Shown: in pieces, positions 34,153 to 45,298 of the stretch
Numbering within the stretch: position 1 is the stretch's first letter
Layout: each line of letters begins with the position of its first letter
Position numbers and translations under genes: made by a program
The notes under the pieces: generated by a model
Told to the model about the DNA's origin: nothing
What the model saw: only the letters and a program-made list of their open reading frames with translations
Database searches by the model: none
Source: Buttiauxella sp049686335
GTDB taxonomy: Bacteria > Pseudomonadota > Gammaproteobacteria > Enterobacterales > Enterobacteriaceae
Direction: 5' to 3'
NCBI RefSeq assembly: GCF_049686335.1
Contig: NZ_JBAVHX010000008.1
Coordinates: 248,001 to 312,000 of the forward strand
DNA length: 64,000 nt

Positions 34153-35118
34153 CTATTGATAGATAAAGCCGGAGACTAACCAGGCGATGAGGACGGTAGG
34201 CGCACCGGTTAAAAAGCGGCCGACTAATACCGATGGCACGCCGACGCGCACCGTGTCCTGTCGGGCTTCAGCCAGAGAGAGGCCAACCGGAATGAAGTCA
34301 CAGGCTGCTTGCGCGTTGATAGCAAATAGCGCGGGCAGCGCCAGATGAGGTGGAATATGGCCGAGGCCTATTTGTACGCCAATCAAAACCCCAATCACCT
34401 GAGCGATAACCGCCCCAGGGCCAAGGAAAGGTGAGAGCAGTGGGAATGAACAAATCAGCGCCAGGGTTATCAGCCCGATGGGGTTGTTGGCCAGCGGAGC
34501 CAGGCCATGAGCAACCCAGTCGCCTAATCCTGAAGCCATGATGATGCCGATAAGCGCCGAGACAAACGCCATAAACGGCAGGATAGTTTTTAACACGGTA
34601 TCGATGGTGTCGCGTCCAGCCTGAAACAGCACCGCCACGGCAGAACCCATTCCCATGCCGACTTTTGCCAGCAAACCATCGCTTTGTTCGGTAATTTTTT
34701 TACTGGTGTCATATTCACGAACCGGCGCTTTCGCGACGGGCTGAGTTTCATTTGTCTCCCAACTGATGTTTTCTTCTCGCACACCGGAAACATAAATATC
34801 TTCAACGATATACTGCGCCATTGGCCCGGATTTTCCGGTGGCATGAATATTGATGGTCGGAATGCGGCGTTTCGGATACAACCCGCAGCGCAGTGTTCCG
34901 CCACAGTCGATCACCGCCACGCCGATTTCTGCTTCCGGCGGCTCGCCTTCTTTAAAGCCATCTACCGCTTGCCAGCCCGTCATTTCACTCAGCTTATCGA
35001 TAATCGCCGGGCGAGTTCCTGCGGTGATATAGACGATTTTTTTTCCAGGTTCGACCGGCAGAATGAGCGGGCCGCCCCAACCACCCTGGCCTTTATCAAT
35101 ACGAATATTTTGCATCAT
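34153..35118 (-). CDS. srlE: PTS sorbitol-specific EIIBC component
   Basis: Membrane component carrying the EIIB domain and part of EIIC. 321 residues. EIIB phosphocysteine in VAVIDCGGTLRCG near residue 73; linker near 120-145; then about six membrane helices with the family signature SFPLLSPFLGPGAV. Two consecutive Met codons begin the gene; either could be used. Nine bases separate it from srlA. Confidence 0.95.
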   Translation of the reverse strand: MMQNIRIDKGQGGWGGPLILPVEPGKKIVYITAGTRPAIIDKLSEMTGWQAVDGFKEGEPPEAEIGVAVIDCGGTLRCGLYPKRRIPTINIHATGKSGPMAQYIVEDIYVSGVREENISWETNETQPVAKAPVREYDTSKKITEQSDGLLAKVGMGMGSAVAVLFQAGRDTIDTVLKTILPFMAFVSALIGIIMASGLGDWVAHGLAPLANNPIGLITLALICSFPLLSPFLGPGAVIAQVIGVLIGVQIGLGHIPPHLALPALFAINAQAACDFIPVGLSLAEARQDTVRVGVPSVLVGRFLTGAPTVLIAWLVSGFIYQ

Positions 35119-35127
35119 GATTTTTCC

Positions 35128-35676
35128 CTAAAGTCGCACCTGGCGTTCAAGTTCGATACCCATTTTCTTCTCGAAAATCGAGGTGGTGAGGTCGGTTATC
35201 CAACCACGGAAGAAGTTAGTGACCAGGCCGACGAGCAGATAACTCACCGCGAGTGGGCCGAGCGGCAGACCGAGCGTGGTCAGCCCGCTGGCGATCCCCA
35301 GATAAACAAATAGCTCGCCAGGATTGATGTGAGGGAAAAGGCCATTCATTGAGTGGCAACTGTATGAAGCGGCGGCGTAATAGCTCGGTTTGTATTTCTC
35401 GGGCATAAAGCGCCCCAGACTTAGCGTCATCGGGTTGCAGAACACAAACGTACCGATGCAAGGCAGTAACAGGTAACGGGAAACCGGGTTGCCGGCACAG
35501 CGCTGGGCCATACGTTCGATGCGATGTTGGCCGATGAAATTAATTAACGCGTTCATTATCACCAGCAGGCTTATCAGCAGCGGAAGAATACCGGTCACCA
35601 TGCCGGTAAAAACTTCTCCCCCTTTTTGGAACAGGCCAATAAACCATTCAGCTCCATGGGTAATCATGTCGATCAT
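35128..35676 (-). CDS. srlA: PTS sorbitol-specific EIIC component
   Basis: First gene of the sorbitol operon; membrane permease domain of EII-Gut. 182 residues, five shorter than E. coli at the C-terminus. Family blocks HGAEWFIGLFQKGGEVF, GNPVSRYLLLPCIGTFVFCNPMTLSLGRFMP and SCHSMNGLFPHINPGELFVYLG. Divergent from mltB. Confidence 0.95.
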   Translation of the reverse strand: MIDMITHGAEWFIGLFQKGGEVFTGMVTGILPLLISLLVIMNALINFIGQHRIERMAQRCAGNPVSRYLLLPCIGTFVFCNPMTLSLGRFMPEKYKPSYYAAASYSCHSMNGLFPHINPGELFVYLGIASGLTTLGLPLGPLAVSYLLVGLVTNFFRGWITDLTTSIFEKKMGIELERQVRL

Positions 35677-35927
35677 TGTTATCTCCTGAAGGGTAAATGC
35701 TCACTCTGCGTTCAGTGGCAGTTCATGATAATCACTTTGAAACCTTTAAATATGTTATTTAGATCTCATTGTGAAACATAAATCTATTAATTTGAAAGGT
35801 TGTGAGGTTTGTATTGAAAAATGTGTTGATGAAATGAAAGGAGTTAGAAAGGGGGATCACTGATTATTGATTTTGATTTACCATAAGGAATACACATTCG
35901 TCGTCAGTCATATGGATATCCCAACAC
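35677..35927. promoter_or_regulatory. srlA–mltB divergent promoter region
   Basis: 251 A/T-rich bases. It must hold the srl promoter (in E. coli controlled by CRP, SrlR and GutM). A CRP-like half TTGTGA occurs at 35769 and 35813 but a full site is not clear. TAAGGA lies about 40 bases before the mltB start. Confidence 0.45.
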
Positions 35928-37001
35928 ATGCGTTATTCCGCCGCGTTACTTCCGCTTGTTGTCTTGCTTGCCGCATGTAGCAGCAAACCGAAAACTGAAA
36001 CTCAGCCACAGCAAGCTGGCACGCCTTCGGGTGGTTTCTTGCTTCAGCCACAGCATGATGTGTTTATGCAGACGGGGGATTTTGCCAATAATCCGGAAGC
36101 CGAGAAATTCATCAATAAAATGGTGAGTGAGCATGGCTTTGACCGCCAGCAACTGCATGAAGTGTTGTCTCAGGCGAAAAGACTGGATTACGTGTTGCGT
36201 TTAATGGACCAACAGGCTCCAACCACCGCGCCACCTCCGGGTCCAAATGGCGCATGGTTACGTTATCGCGCTAAGTTCATTACGCCAGATAACGTGCAAA
36301 ATGGCGTCGTTTTCTGGAACCAATACGAAGATGCGTTGAAACGTGCCTTCCAGGTTTATGGCGTTCCTCCTGAAATTATTGTTGGGATTATCGGCGTGGA
36401 AACCCGCTGGGGTCGCGTGATGGGCAAAACACGCATCATTGATGCCCTGGCGACGTTATCCTTTGCTTATCCGCGTCGTGCGCAATACTTCTCTGGCGAA
36501 CTGGAAACCTTCCTGTTGATGGCGCGTAATGAAGGCGATGACCCGCTGGCTCTGAAAGGTTCATTTGCCGGAGCGATGGGTTACGGCCAGTTTATGCCTT
36601 CGTCATTCAAAGAATATGCGGTTGATTTCAATGGCGACGGCCATGTGAATTTGTGGGATCCCGAAGATGCCATCGGCAGCGTGGCGAACTATTTCAAAGG
36701 TCATGGCTGGGTGAAAGGTGATTTGGTAGCGGTTCCTGCCAACGGCCAGGTGCCGGGATTAGCCAATGGCTTTAAAACCAAGTATTCCGTTTCTGCACTG
36801 GCGCAATCCGGTCTGAGCCCAACGGCTTCTCTGGGGAACCATCAGGAAGCCAGTTTACTGCGACTCGATATGGGCGATCGTTATCAGTACTGGTACGGTT
36901 TACCGAACTTCTACACCATCACCCGTTACAACCACAGCACGCATTATGCGATGGCGGTCTGGCAGTTAGGCCAGGCGGTTTCATTGGCTCGCGTTCAGTA
37001 A
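35928..37001 (+). CDS. mltB: Membrane-bound lytic murein transglycosylase B
   Basis: Cleaves peptidoglycan to 1,6-anhydro-muropeptides. 357 residues. Lipoprotein signal with lipobox LAAC (lipid Cys at residue 17), then an N-terminal linker, then the GH103 lysozyme-like domain. Catalytic Glu in GVETRWGR near residue 158; GAMGYGQFMPSSF and DFNGDGHVNLWDP are the substrate and calcium-loop motifs. Start at 35928 gives MRYSAALLP; the E. coli N-terminus is similar. Confidence 0.95.
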   Translation: MRYSAALLPLVVLLAACSSKPKTETQPQQAGTPSGGFLLQPQHDVFMQTGDFANNPEAEKFINKMVSEHGFDRQQLHEVLSQAKRLDYVLRLMDQQAPTTAPPPGPNGAWLRYRAKFITPDNVQNGVVFWNQYEDALKRAFQVYGVPPEIIVGIIGVETRWGRVMGKTRIIDALATLSFAYPRRAQYFSGELETFLLMARNEGDDPLALKGSFAGAMGYGQFMPSSFKEYAVDFNGDGHVNLWDPEDAIGSVANYFKGHGWVKGDLVAVPANGQVPGLANGFKTKYSVSALAQSGLSPTASLGNHQEASLLRLDMGDRYQYWYGLPNFYTITRYNHSTHYAMAVWQLGQAVSLARVQ

Positions 37002-37007
37002 TCTTTT

Positions 37008-37036
37008 CCCCGCCTTGCTCTGAGGCGGGGTCTGCT
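37008..37036 (+). terminator. mltB terminator
   Basis: Stem CCCCGCC/GGCGGGG with a nine-base loop followed by TCTGCTTTCT. Weak T tract, but placed directly after the mltB stop. Confidence 0.65.
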
Positions 37037-37077
37037 TTCTCCCGCACTTCTTTCTTCAATGTCTCACTTGAAGGTTT

Positions 37078-37098
37078 TTCCTGATCGTCGATCAGGAA
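37078..37098. other. Perfect palindrome upstream of the metal ABC operon
   Basis: TTCCTGATCG-T-CGATCAGGAA, 10-base arms around one base, 25 bases before the Zur-like box. A second operator or a terminator remnant; role unknown. Confidence 0.5.
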
Positions 37099-37122
37099 TT
37101 TACATCGCACTCAATTTCATTT

Positions 37123-37139
37123 ATGTTATGTTATAACAA
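37123..37139. promoter_or_regulatory. Zur-box-like operator
   Basis: ATGTTATGTTATAACAA matches 14 of 17 positions of the gamma-proteobacterial Zur pattern as I remember it (ATGTTATAATATAACAT). It lies 26 bases before the 37-codon ORF and supports zinc-repressed expression of the ABC operon. Confidence 0.65.
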
Positions 37140-37164
37140 ATCAAGTTGAAGGGTTTTCCCCGCA

Positions 37165-37278
37165 ATGCTTCCTTTACGGACACTTTTAACAGTGGCTGCG
37201 CCAGTTCGATTTTGCGCAGTTTTAATTCTGCTCGCCGGCCTATGGCTGGCTATTCGTTGGGCGATTGCACTGCCATGA
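37165..37278 (+). CDS. Small 37-residue membrane protein heading the metal ABC operon
   Basis: ORF of 38 codons with its only ATG at 37165, after an in-frame stop at 37147. Product begins MLPLRTLLTVAAPVR and continues into one hydrophobic helix of about 20 residues (FCAVLILLAGLWLAIRW…) ending in ALP. Its TGA overlaps the ABC ATPase ATG as ATGA, the same four-base junction that joins ATPase to permease and permease to binding protein. It lies just after the Zur-like box. The AAGG ribosome site is rather far (about 12 bases). I recognise no homologue. It could be a transporter accessory peptide or a coupling leader. Confidence 0.5.
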   Translation: MLPLRTLLTVAAPVRFCAVLILLAGLWLAIRWAIALP

Positions 37279-37970
37279 TCACGCTGAATCAATTGGTGTT
37301 GGGTTATCAGGGAAGGGCGGTGACGCCTGCATTAACGGGGCAGATTGTGAAAGGCAGTATGACTGCCATTATAGGCGCGAACGGCACAGGGAAATCGACG
37401 TTACTCAAAACGATACTGAAACTACAGGCGCCTGTTTCGGGGCAGCTACAATTTACCGACGGGAGTGCACCAAGCATTGCCTGGCTGCCACAACTCGCTG
37501 AAATGGAAAGACAGTTTCCTGCTACTGTTTACGATGTGGTGTGCATGGGAGCCTGGCCGGCCCGCAATCTGTTTTCAGCATTGAATCGCCAGAACCGCTT
37601 GCGGATAGCCGATGCCATTGAACGCGTTGGCTTGAGTGCTTATAGCAAACAACCTATCGAAATGCTTTCTGGCGGACAGTTCCAGAGAATGTTGTTCGCG
37701 CGTTTACTGGTGCAAAACGCGCCGTTGGTTTTGTTGGATGAACCTTTTACCGGAGTCGACGCCCAAACCAGTGATTTCCTGATGTCGCTAATCTGCCAGA
37801 TGCATCAGGCAGGGCAAACGGTGCTGGCAGTACTGCATGATAACGAGCGCGTCAGCCGACATTTCCCACAGGTGTTATTACTCACACAGGATCATTTCCA
37901 TTGGGGGAATGCTGCTCAAGTGTTACCTCGTTATTCGCAAATCGGTAATAATCTGGCGCTATCCGCATGA
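37275..37970 (+). CDS. Metal (zinc/manganese) ABC transporter ATPase
   Basis: ATP-binding subunit of a cluster 9-type metal uptake ABC system (ZnuC/MntA/AztA relatives). 231 residues from the ATG at 37275; longer in-frame starts to 37146 read the Zur region and small ORF out of frame and were rejected. Walker A GANGTGKST near residue 36, signature LSGGQFQRM near 130, Walker B LVLLDEPFTG near 155, switch His in AVLHDNERV. Coupled to its neighbours by ATGA overlaps. Zinc is the favoured substrate because of the upstream box; manganese cannot be excluded. Not present at this place in E. coli. Confidence 0.88.
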   Translation: MITLNQLVLGYQGRAVTPALTGQIVKGSMTAIIGANGTGKSTLLKTILKLQAPVSGQLQFTDGSAPSIAWLPQLAEMERQFPATVYDVVCMGAWPARNLFSALNRQNRLRIADAIERVGLSAYSKQPIEMLSGGQFQRMLFARLLVQNAPLVLLDEPFTGVDAQTSDFLMSLICQMHQAGQTVLAVLHDNERVSRHFPQVLLLTQDHFHWGNAAQVLPRYSQIGNNLALSA

Positions 37971-38851
37971 TTTATCACTTCTTCTTTGAACCGTTTATTG
38001 ATTACGGTTTTATGCGCCGTGCGCTCGTCGCGTGCCTGGCGTTATCACTGAGCACCGCTCCCCTGGGGATTTTTTTACTGCTAAGACGCATGAGTCTGGT
38101 GGGGGATGCGCTTTCTCACGCCATCTTACCTGGTGTTGCGGTGGGCTATTTACTGGCAGGTATGTCGCTGGTGGCGATGGGGATTGGCGGGTTTGTCGCA
38201 GGCGTGCTGGTCGCGTTAATTTCCGGGCTGGTAAGTTCCCGAACCAAACTTAAAGAAGATGCCAGTTTTGCGGGTTTTTACCTTGGCTCGCTGGCTTTAG
38301 GCGTCACGCTCATTTCGCTTCGCGGTTCCAGCGTTGACCTGTTGCATCTGTTGTTTGGCTCCATTCTGGCAGTCGACAGCCAGGCGACGATCTTTGTCGG
38401 CGTGATTGCCAGCGTAACGTTACTTATCCTTGCGGGATTGTATCGTGGCCTGGTGATGGAAACTTTCGACCGCAGCTTTTTACAGGTCAATAACCGCTAT
38501 GCTCCCCATCTTATTCATGGTGTATTTCTCGCGCTGCTGGTGCTTAACCTGGTCGCTGGATTTCAAATCCTCGGTACGTTGATGTCGGTTGGGCTGATGA
38601 TGTTACCGGCGGTGTCGGCGCGCTGTTGGGCGAAAACACTGCCCGGCGCGATGTTTATCGCCGTGGTCTGCGGTTTGTTGTCGGCGTGGATTGGGCTGGC
38701 ATGGTCTTTTGCAGCCGCACTGCCCGCAGGCCCGGCGATTGTCCTGACGGCAAGCGTTGGCTTCTTTATCTCAATACTTTTCGGTTCGCGCAGCGGGCTG
38801 GCTCGAAGCCTTTGTAGAGGCTGGATAACAACAAGCAAGGGGATTAAATGA
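37967..38851 (+). CDS. Metal ABC transporter permease
   Basis: Inner-membrane permease of the ZnuB/MntB (ABC-3) family, 294 residues and about eight hydrophobic helices. Family blocks: LLLRRMSLVGDALSHAILPGVAVGYLLAG near residue 38, LGTLMSVGLMMLPAVSARCWAK near 205 and the C-terminal AGPAIVLTASVGFFIS. Overlaps both neighbours by four bases. Forms the channel for the binding protein encoded next. Confidence 0.9.
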   Translation: MIYHFFFEPFIDYGFMRRALVACLALSLSTAPLGIFLLLRRMSLVGDALSHAILPGVAVGYLLAGMSLVAMGIGGFVAGVLVALISGLVSSRTKLKEDASFAGFYLGSLALGVTLISLRGSSVDLLHLLFGSILAVDSQATIFVGVIASVTLLILAGLYRGLVMETFDRSFLQVNNRYAPHLIHGVFLALLVLNLVAGFQILGTLMSVGLMMLPAVSARCWAKTLPGAMFIAVVCGLLSAWIGLAWSFAAALPAGPAIVLTASVGFFISILFGSRSGLARSLCRGWITTSKGIK

Positions 38852-39726
38852 AACGTTTTGGGATGATGATGTCATTGGTGCTGGCTTGTTCCAGCCAGGC
38901 GGTATTGGCGAAGAACCTCAATGTGGTGGCAAGTTTCACGGTGCTCGCCGATATGGCTAAGCAAGTCGGTGGTGAGCATGTGACGGTTAAAAGCCTGGTC
39001 GGGCCAAACGGCGATCCCCATAGCTTTGAACCTTCACCGCAAGACAGCGTGGCTTTAAGTCAGGCGGATGTGGTTATCGTTAGCGGCCTGGGAATGGAAG
39101 GATGGATGGACCGCCTGGTGAGTGCATCAGGTTATAAAGGCAAAATTATTGTTGCATCTGAGGGTATCTCCACCCGCAGTATGATGGATGAAGGTAAACA
39201 AATTACTGACCCGCATGCGTGGAACAGCGCCGAGAATGGTGCCGTTTACGCGCAAAATATCATGAAAGCGCTGATGGCCGCTGACTCACAAGACGCTACG
39301 GCAATCAGTGAAAGCGGGACCGAGTACGTTACGCGCCTGAAACTCCTGGATAGCTGGGCAAAAACACGCTTTGAGTCTGTTCCAAAATCGCACCGTAAAG
39401 TGCTGACCAGCCATGATGCCTTTGGTTATTTTGGCCAGCAATACGGCGTGACTTTCCTGGCTCCGGTGGGGTTCTCGACGGAAGCCGAAGCGAATGCCAG
39501 TGATGTCGCAGGGCTCATCAAACAGCTCAAAAGCCAGCATATCCAAACATACTTTATTGAGAACCAGACCGATCCTCGCCTGGTCAAACAAATCGCGGCA
39601 GCGAGTGGCGCACAACCTGGCGGAGAGTTGTACCCTGAGGCACTTTCCGACGCAAGCGGCCCCGCCAGCACTTACGAAATGGCTTTCAAGCATAACGTCG
39701 AAACTATCGCCAACAGCATGAAGTGA
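38848..39726 (+). CDS. Metal ABC transporter substrate-binding protein
   Basis: Periplasmic cluster A-I binding protein (ZnuA/PsaA/AztC relatives), 292 residues. Signal peptide MKRFGMMMSLVLACSSQAVLA ending about residue 21. Metal-ligand blocks: NGDPHSFEPSP near 52, DPHAWNSAENG near 115, TSHDAFGYFGQQYG near 188, and the Asp/Glu of ELYPEALSDASG near 265. It lacks the long His-rich loop of E. coli ZnuA, more like the AztC/MntC type. Last gene of the four-gene operon. Confidence 0.9.
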   Translation: MKRFGMMMSLVLACSSQAVLAKNLNVVASFTVLADMAKQVGGEHVTVKSLVGPNGDPHSFEPSPQDSVALSQADVVIVSGLGMEGWMDRLVSASGYKGKIIVASEGISTRSMMDEGKQITDPHAWNSAENGAVYAQNIMKALMAADSQDATAISESGTEYVTRLKLLDSWAKTRFESVPKSHRKVLTSHDAFGYFGQQYGVTFLAPVGFSTEAEANASDVAGLIKQLKSQHIQTYFIENQTDPRLVKQIAAASGAQPGGELYPEALSDASGPASTYEMAFKHNVETIANSMK

Positions 39727-39854
39727 TTTAATCGGCCAGCATCCGCTGGCCGTTCTATTCTCTGGAACTCCCTCGCGTTATTGAATGTAATCCTCTGAAA
39801 GTCTCGTTAAGTGCTATCGTGTCACTCTGCGATATGTCTACAATCGGAGCCAAT

Positions 39855-40364
39855 ATGACAGAGAAAACATTGCGTCAATTAAGTCATCAGGTGGGCGAAG
39901 CGCTTGGGCAGCTTGGTGCTACTCTCACGACGGCAGAATCTTGCACTGGCGGCTGGATTGCAAAAGTGATTACCGATGTTTCAGGCAGTTCCGCCTGGTA
40001 TGAACGTGGCTTTGTTACCTACAGTAATGAGGCTAAACACCAGATGATTGGTGTTGATAGCGGCACGCTTGAAACCCATGGCGCAGTAAGCGAAGCCGTG
40101 GTGCGCGAAATGGCGCAAGGGGCGTTATATGCCGCTTCTGCAGACTACGCGATTGCCGTGAGTGGTATCGCTGGGCCAAATGGTGGCAGCGAAGAAAAAC
40201 CGGTTGGCACTGTGTGGTTTGGTTTCAGCTCAAAGCTTGAGGGCACTGTCGCTCGCCATCAACTTTTTGAGGGTGAGCGTGACGCTGTTCGCCGCCAGGC
40301 CACTGAATATGCGCTGCAAACCCTATGGGAAGAATTTCTCAAAAATAAGCTTGATACTGTATGA
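39855..40364 (+). CDS. pncC: Nicotinamide-nucleotide amidohydrolase PncC (CinA-like)
   Basis: Converts nicotinamide mononucleotide to nicotinate mononucleotide in the pyridine nucleotide cycle. 169 residues from the ATG at 39855 (CGGAGCCA ribosome site); a start at 39819 adds 12 unconserved residues. CinA C-terminal domain: TTAESCTGGWIA, GFVTYSNEAKHQMIGV, GIAGPNGGSEEKPVGTVW. Its TGA stop lies inside the recA SOS box. Confidence 0.94.
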   Translation: MTEKTLRQLSHQVGEALGQLGATLTTAESCTGGWIAKVITDVSGSSAWYERGFVTYSNEAKHQMIGVDSGTLETHGAVSEAVVREMAQGALYAASADYAIAVSGIAGPNGGSEEKPVGTVWFGFSSKLEGTVARHQLFEGERDAVRRQATEYALQTLWEEFLKNKLDTV

Positions 40365-40378
40365 CCATACAGTATAAT
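40351..40378 (+). promoter_or_regulatory. recA promoter
   Basis: -35 TTGATA (40351-40356), 16-base spacer, -10 TATAAT (40373-40378), 70 bases before the recA ATG. The spacer is filled by the LexA box. Confidence 0.93.
40355..40374. promoter_or_regulatory. LexA (SOS) box of recA
   Basis: TACTGTATGACCATACAGTA: CTGT-N8-ACAG, near-perfect palindrome, identical in type to the E. coli recA operator. It overlaps the last codons and stop of pncC. Confidence 0.95.
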
Positions 40379-40447
40379 TGGCACAACAAAACAGCATAGT
40401 AAGCAGCGTGGCGCATTCGTGTATCACCCTGCATGACAGGAGTAAAA

Positions 40448-41512
40448 ATGGCTATCGACGAAAACAAACAGAAGGCGTTAGCGGCAGCACTTGGCCAAAT
40501 TGAAAAACAATTCGGTAAAGGCTCCATCATGCGTCTGGGTGAAGACCGTACCATGGATGTGGAAACGATCTCTACCGGTTCACTTTCACTGGATATTGCT
40601 CTGGGAGCCGGTGGCTTACCAATGGGTCGTATCGTTGAAATCTACGGACCAGAGTCTTCTGGTAAAACGACGCTGACTTTGCAAGTTATCGCCGCCGCTC
40701 AACGTGAAGGTAAAACGTGTGCGTTCATCGATGCCGAGCATGCTCTGGATCCGATTTACGCTAAGAAATTGGGCGTCGATATCGACAACCTGCTGTGTTC
40801 TCAGCCAGATACAGGCGAGCAAGCTCTGGAAATCTGTGATGCACTGGCACGTTCTGGCGCCGTTGACGTTATCGTGGTTGACTCCGTTGCCGCTCTGACA
40901 CCGAAAGCTGAAATTGAAGGCGAAATCGGTGACTCTCATATGGGTCTTGCGGCACGTATGATGAGCCAGGCAATGCGTAAACTGGCGGGTAACCTCAAGC
41001 AGTCTAATACGCTGTTGATCTTCATTAACCAGATTCGTATGAAAATTGGTGTGATGTTCGGTAACCCGGAAACCACGACTGGTGGTAACGCACTGAAGTT
41101 CTACGCTTCTGTCCGTCTGGATATCCGCCGTATCGGTGCGGTAAAAGATGGCGATAACGTGGTGGGTAGTGAAACCCGCGTTAAAGTAGTGAAAAACAAA
41201 ATTGCAGCACCGTTTAAACAAGCTGAATTCCAGATTATGTACGGCGAAGGTATCAACTTCTACGGCGAGCTGGTTGATTTAGGCGTGAAGCACAAGCTGA
41301 TTGAAAAAGCGGGCGCCTGGTACAGTTACAACGGTGAGAAGATTGGCCAGGGCAAATCAAACGCCAGTAACTTCCTGAAAGAGAACAAGCCGATGTCCGT
41401 GGAAATAGAGAAGAAACTCCGCGAGATGCTGCTGAACAATCAGGACGGTACGCCAGATTTCGTCGTTAACGACCACGACAAAGACGTCGCAGAAACCAAC
41501 GAAGACTTCTAA
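40448..41512 (+). CDS. recA: Recombinase RecA
   Basis: DNA strand-exchange ATPase and LexA/UmuD co-protease. 354 residues from the ATG at 40448 (MAIDENKQKAL), after GACAGGAGT; E. coli RecA has 353. Walker A GPESSGKT near 67-74, Walker B VIVVDSVAALTP, DNA-binding loops L1 (GEIGDSHMGLAARMM) and L2 (NQIRMKIGVMFGNPETTTGGNALKFYASVRLDIRR). The C-terminal 30 residues diverge from E. coli but keep the acidic tail VAETNEDF. Confidence 0.98.
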   Translation: MAIDENKQKALAAALGQIEKQFGKGSIMRLGEDRTMDVETISTGSLSLDIALGAGGLPMGRIVEIYGPESSGKTTLTLQVIAAAQREGKTCAFIDAEHALDPIYAKKLGVDIDNLLCSQPDTGEQALEICDALARSGAVDVIVVDSVAALTPKAEIEGEIGDSHMGLAARMMSQAMRKLAGNLKQSNTLLIFINQIRMKIGVMFGNPETTTGGNALKFYASVRLDIRRIGAVKDGDNVVGSETRVKVVKNKIAAPFKQAEFQIMYGEGINFYGELVDLGVKHKLIEKAGAWYSYNGEKIGQGKSNASNFLKENKPMSVEIEKKLREMLLNNQDGTPDFVVNDHDKDVAETNEDF

Positions 41513-41520
41513 TTACCCTC

Positions 41521-41546
41521 AGGGCCGCTAAATGCGGCCCTTGTTG
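41521..41546 (+). terminator. recA terminator (leaky)
   Basis: Eight-base stem AGGGCCGC/GCGGCCCT with TAAAT loop and TGTTG tail. In E. coli partial read-through supplies recX. Confidence 0.8.
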
Positions 41547-41579
41547 CATTTAGCCCTTACTTGCCGCAGTTTATAATCT

Positions 41580-42089
41580 ATGTCTGAATCCTCCCCCTCT
41601 AAACGCAGCGCCTACTCTCGCTTACTCGACAAAGCAACCCGAGTTCTCGCCATGCGCGACCACAGCGAACAAGAACTCCGCCGTAAACTTGTGGCACAAC
41701 CTACATTCCCTGGAAAACCACGAGTTGAAGAAGATCCTTTTACGCCTGAAGATATCGAAAAAGTGATTGCCTGGTGTTATGAACACAACTGGCTGGATGA
41801 TGCCCAGTTTGCATCACGCTTCATTACCAGCCGTGCCCGCAAAGGCTATGGCCCACAACGAATCCGCCAGGAATTGCAAAGCAAAGGTATCAAACGTGAG
41901 ACGGGTGAAGCGGCAATGTTCAATTGTGAAATAGACTGGCAGGAGATGGCTCGGGAAATCGCCGAGCGAAAATTTGGTGAGCACCTTCCTACCGAATGGA
42001 AAGAACGAGCCAAAGTGCAGCGTTTTCTACAGTACCGTGGTTTCTTTATGGAAGATATCCAGGGCATATACCGAAATTTTTCCGATTAG
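41580..42089 (+). CDS. recX: Regulatory protein RecX
   Basis: Inhibitor of RecA filament growth and ATPase. 169 residues, built from three-helix repeats: DHSEQELRRKL, DDAQFASRFITSRARKGYGPQRIRQELQSKGI, then AERKF and KVQRFLQYRGF. Lies 67 bases after recA beyond a leaky terminator, the standard arrangement. Confidence 0.94.
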   Translation: MSESSPSKRSAYSRLLDKATRVLAMRDHSEQELRRKLVAQPTFPGKPRVEEDPFTPEDIEKVIAWCYEHNWLDDAQFASRFITSRARKGYGPQRIRQELQSKGIKRETGEAAMFNCEIDWQEMAREIAERKFGEHLPTEWKERAKVQRFLQYRGFFMEDIQGIYRNFSD

Positions 42090-42227
42090 GCATACACGGG
42101 ATTTTACTTCCCTGATAAGAAAACTTATCTTATTCCCACTTTTTCCAGGTAAACAGGTCAAGGCCAAAGCATCAAAATTGGTTATGTCAGGTTTGCAACT
42201 CCTCGTTAGCTTGATTTCAGGATAATT

Positions 42228-44855
<2,628 letters not shown>

Positions 44856-44876
44856 GTAAAAAAATAAAGTGCAGAC

Positions 44877-44912
44877 AGGCGCTATAACTCATTCAGGTTA
44901 TAGCGCCTTCTT
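44877..44912 (+). terminator. alaS terminator
   Basis: Twelve-base perfect stem AGGCGCTATAAC/GTTATAGCGCCT with an eight-base loop and a TCTTAAATTT tail. Confidence 0.85.
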
Positions 44913-45105
44913 AAATTTGCACACACTCAATAATGATAAAGTCAGGTTAAAGTTGCGTATATCGGCTAGACTTATTCATAACAGAATGTAATGTCGTGGT
45001 TAGTGACACATTATGTGTTTGTAGCTACTTACTTTTTGTCGTATATGATGGAGAACGCCGGGATACAGAGAGACCCGACTCTTTTAATCTTTCAAGGAGC
45101 AAAGA

Positions 45106-45291
45106 ATGCTGATTCTAACTCGTCGAGTTGGTGAGACCCTCATGATTGGGGATGAGGTGACCGTGACAGTACTTGGGGTAAAAGGTAACCAGGTTCGTAT
45201 TGGTGTTAACGCCCCGAAGGAAGTTTCTGTACACCGCGAAGAGATCTACCAACGTATCCAGGCTGAAAAATCGCAACAAACGAGTTACTAA
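45106..45291 (+). CDS. csrA: Carbon storage regulator CsrA
   Basis: RNA-binding global post-transcriptional regulator; dimer that binds GGA in mRNA leaders and is sequestered by CsrB/CsrC. 61 residues, differing from E. coli CsrA as I know it only at residue 59 (Thr for Ser). RNA-contact residues L4, R6 and R44 are in place. AAGGAGCAAAG is its ribosome site. The 190 bases upstream, after the alaS terminator, hold its promoters. Confidence 0.98.
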   Translation: MLILTRRVGETLMIGDEVTVTVLGVKGNQVRIGVNAPKEVSVHREEIYQRIQAEKSQQTSY

Positions 45292-45298
45292 AGTTACT

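Noticed and set aside
37146..37274. N-terminal extension of the metal ABC ATPase
   Set aside because: The extra 43 residues do not resemble ABC proteins; the DNA better encodes the small ORF in another frame, and ATG 37275 gives the family N-terminus.
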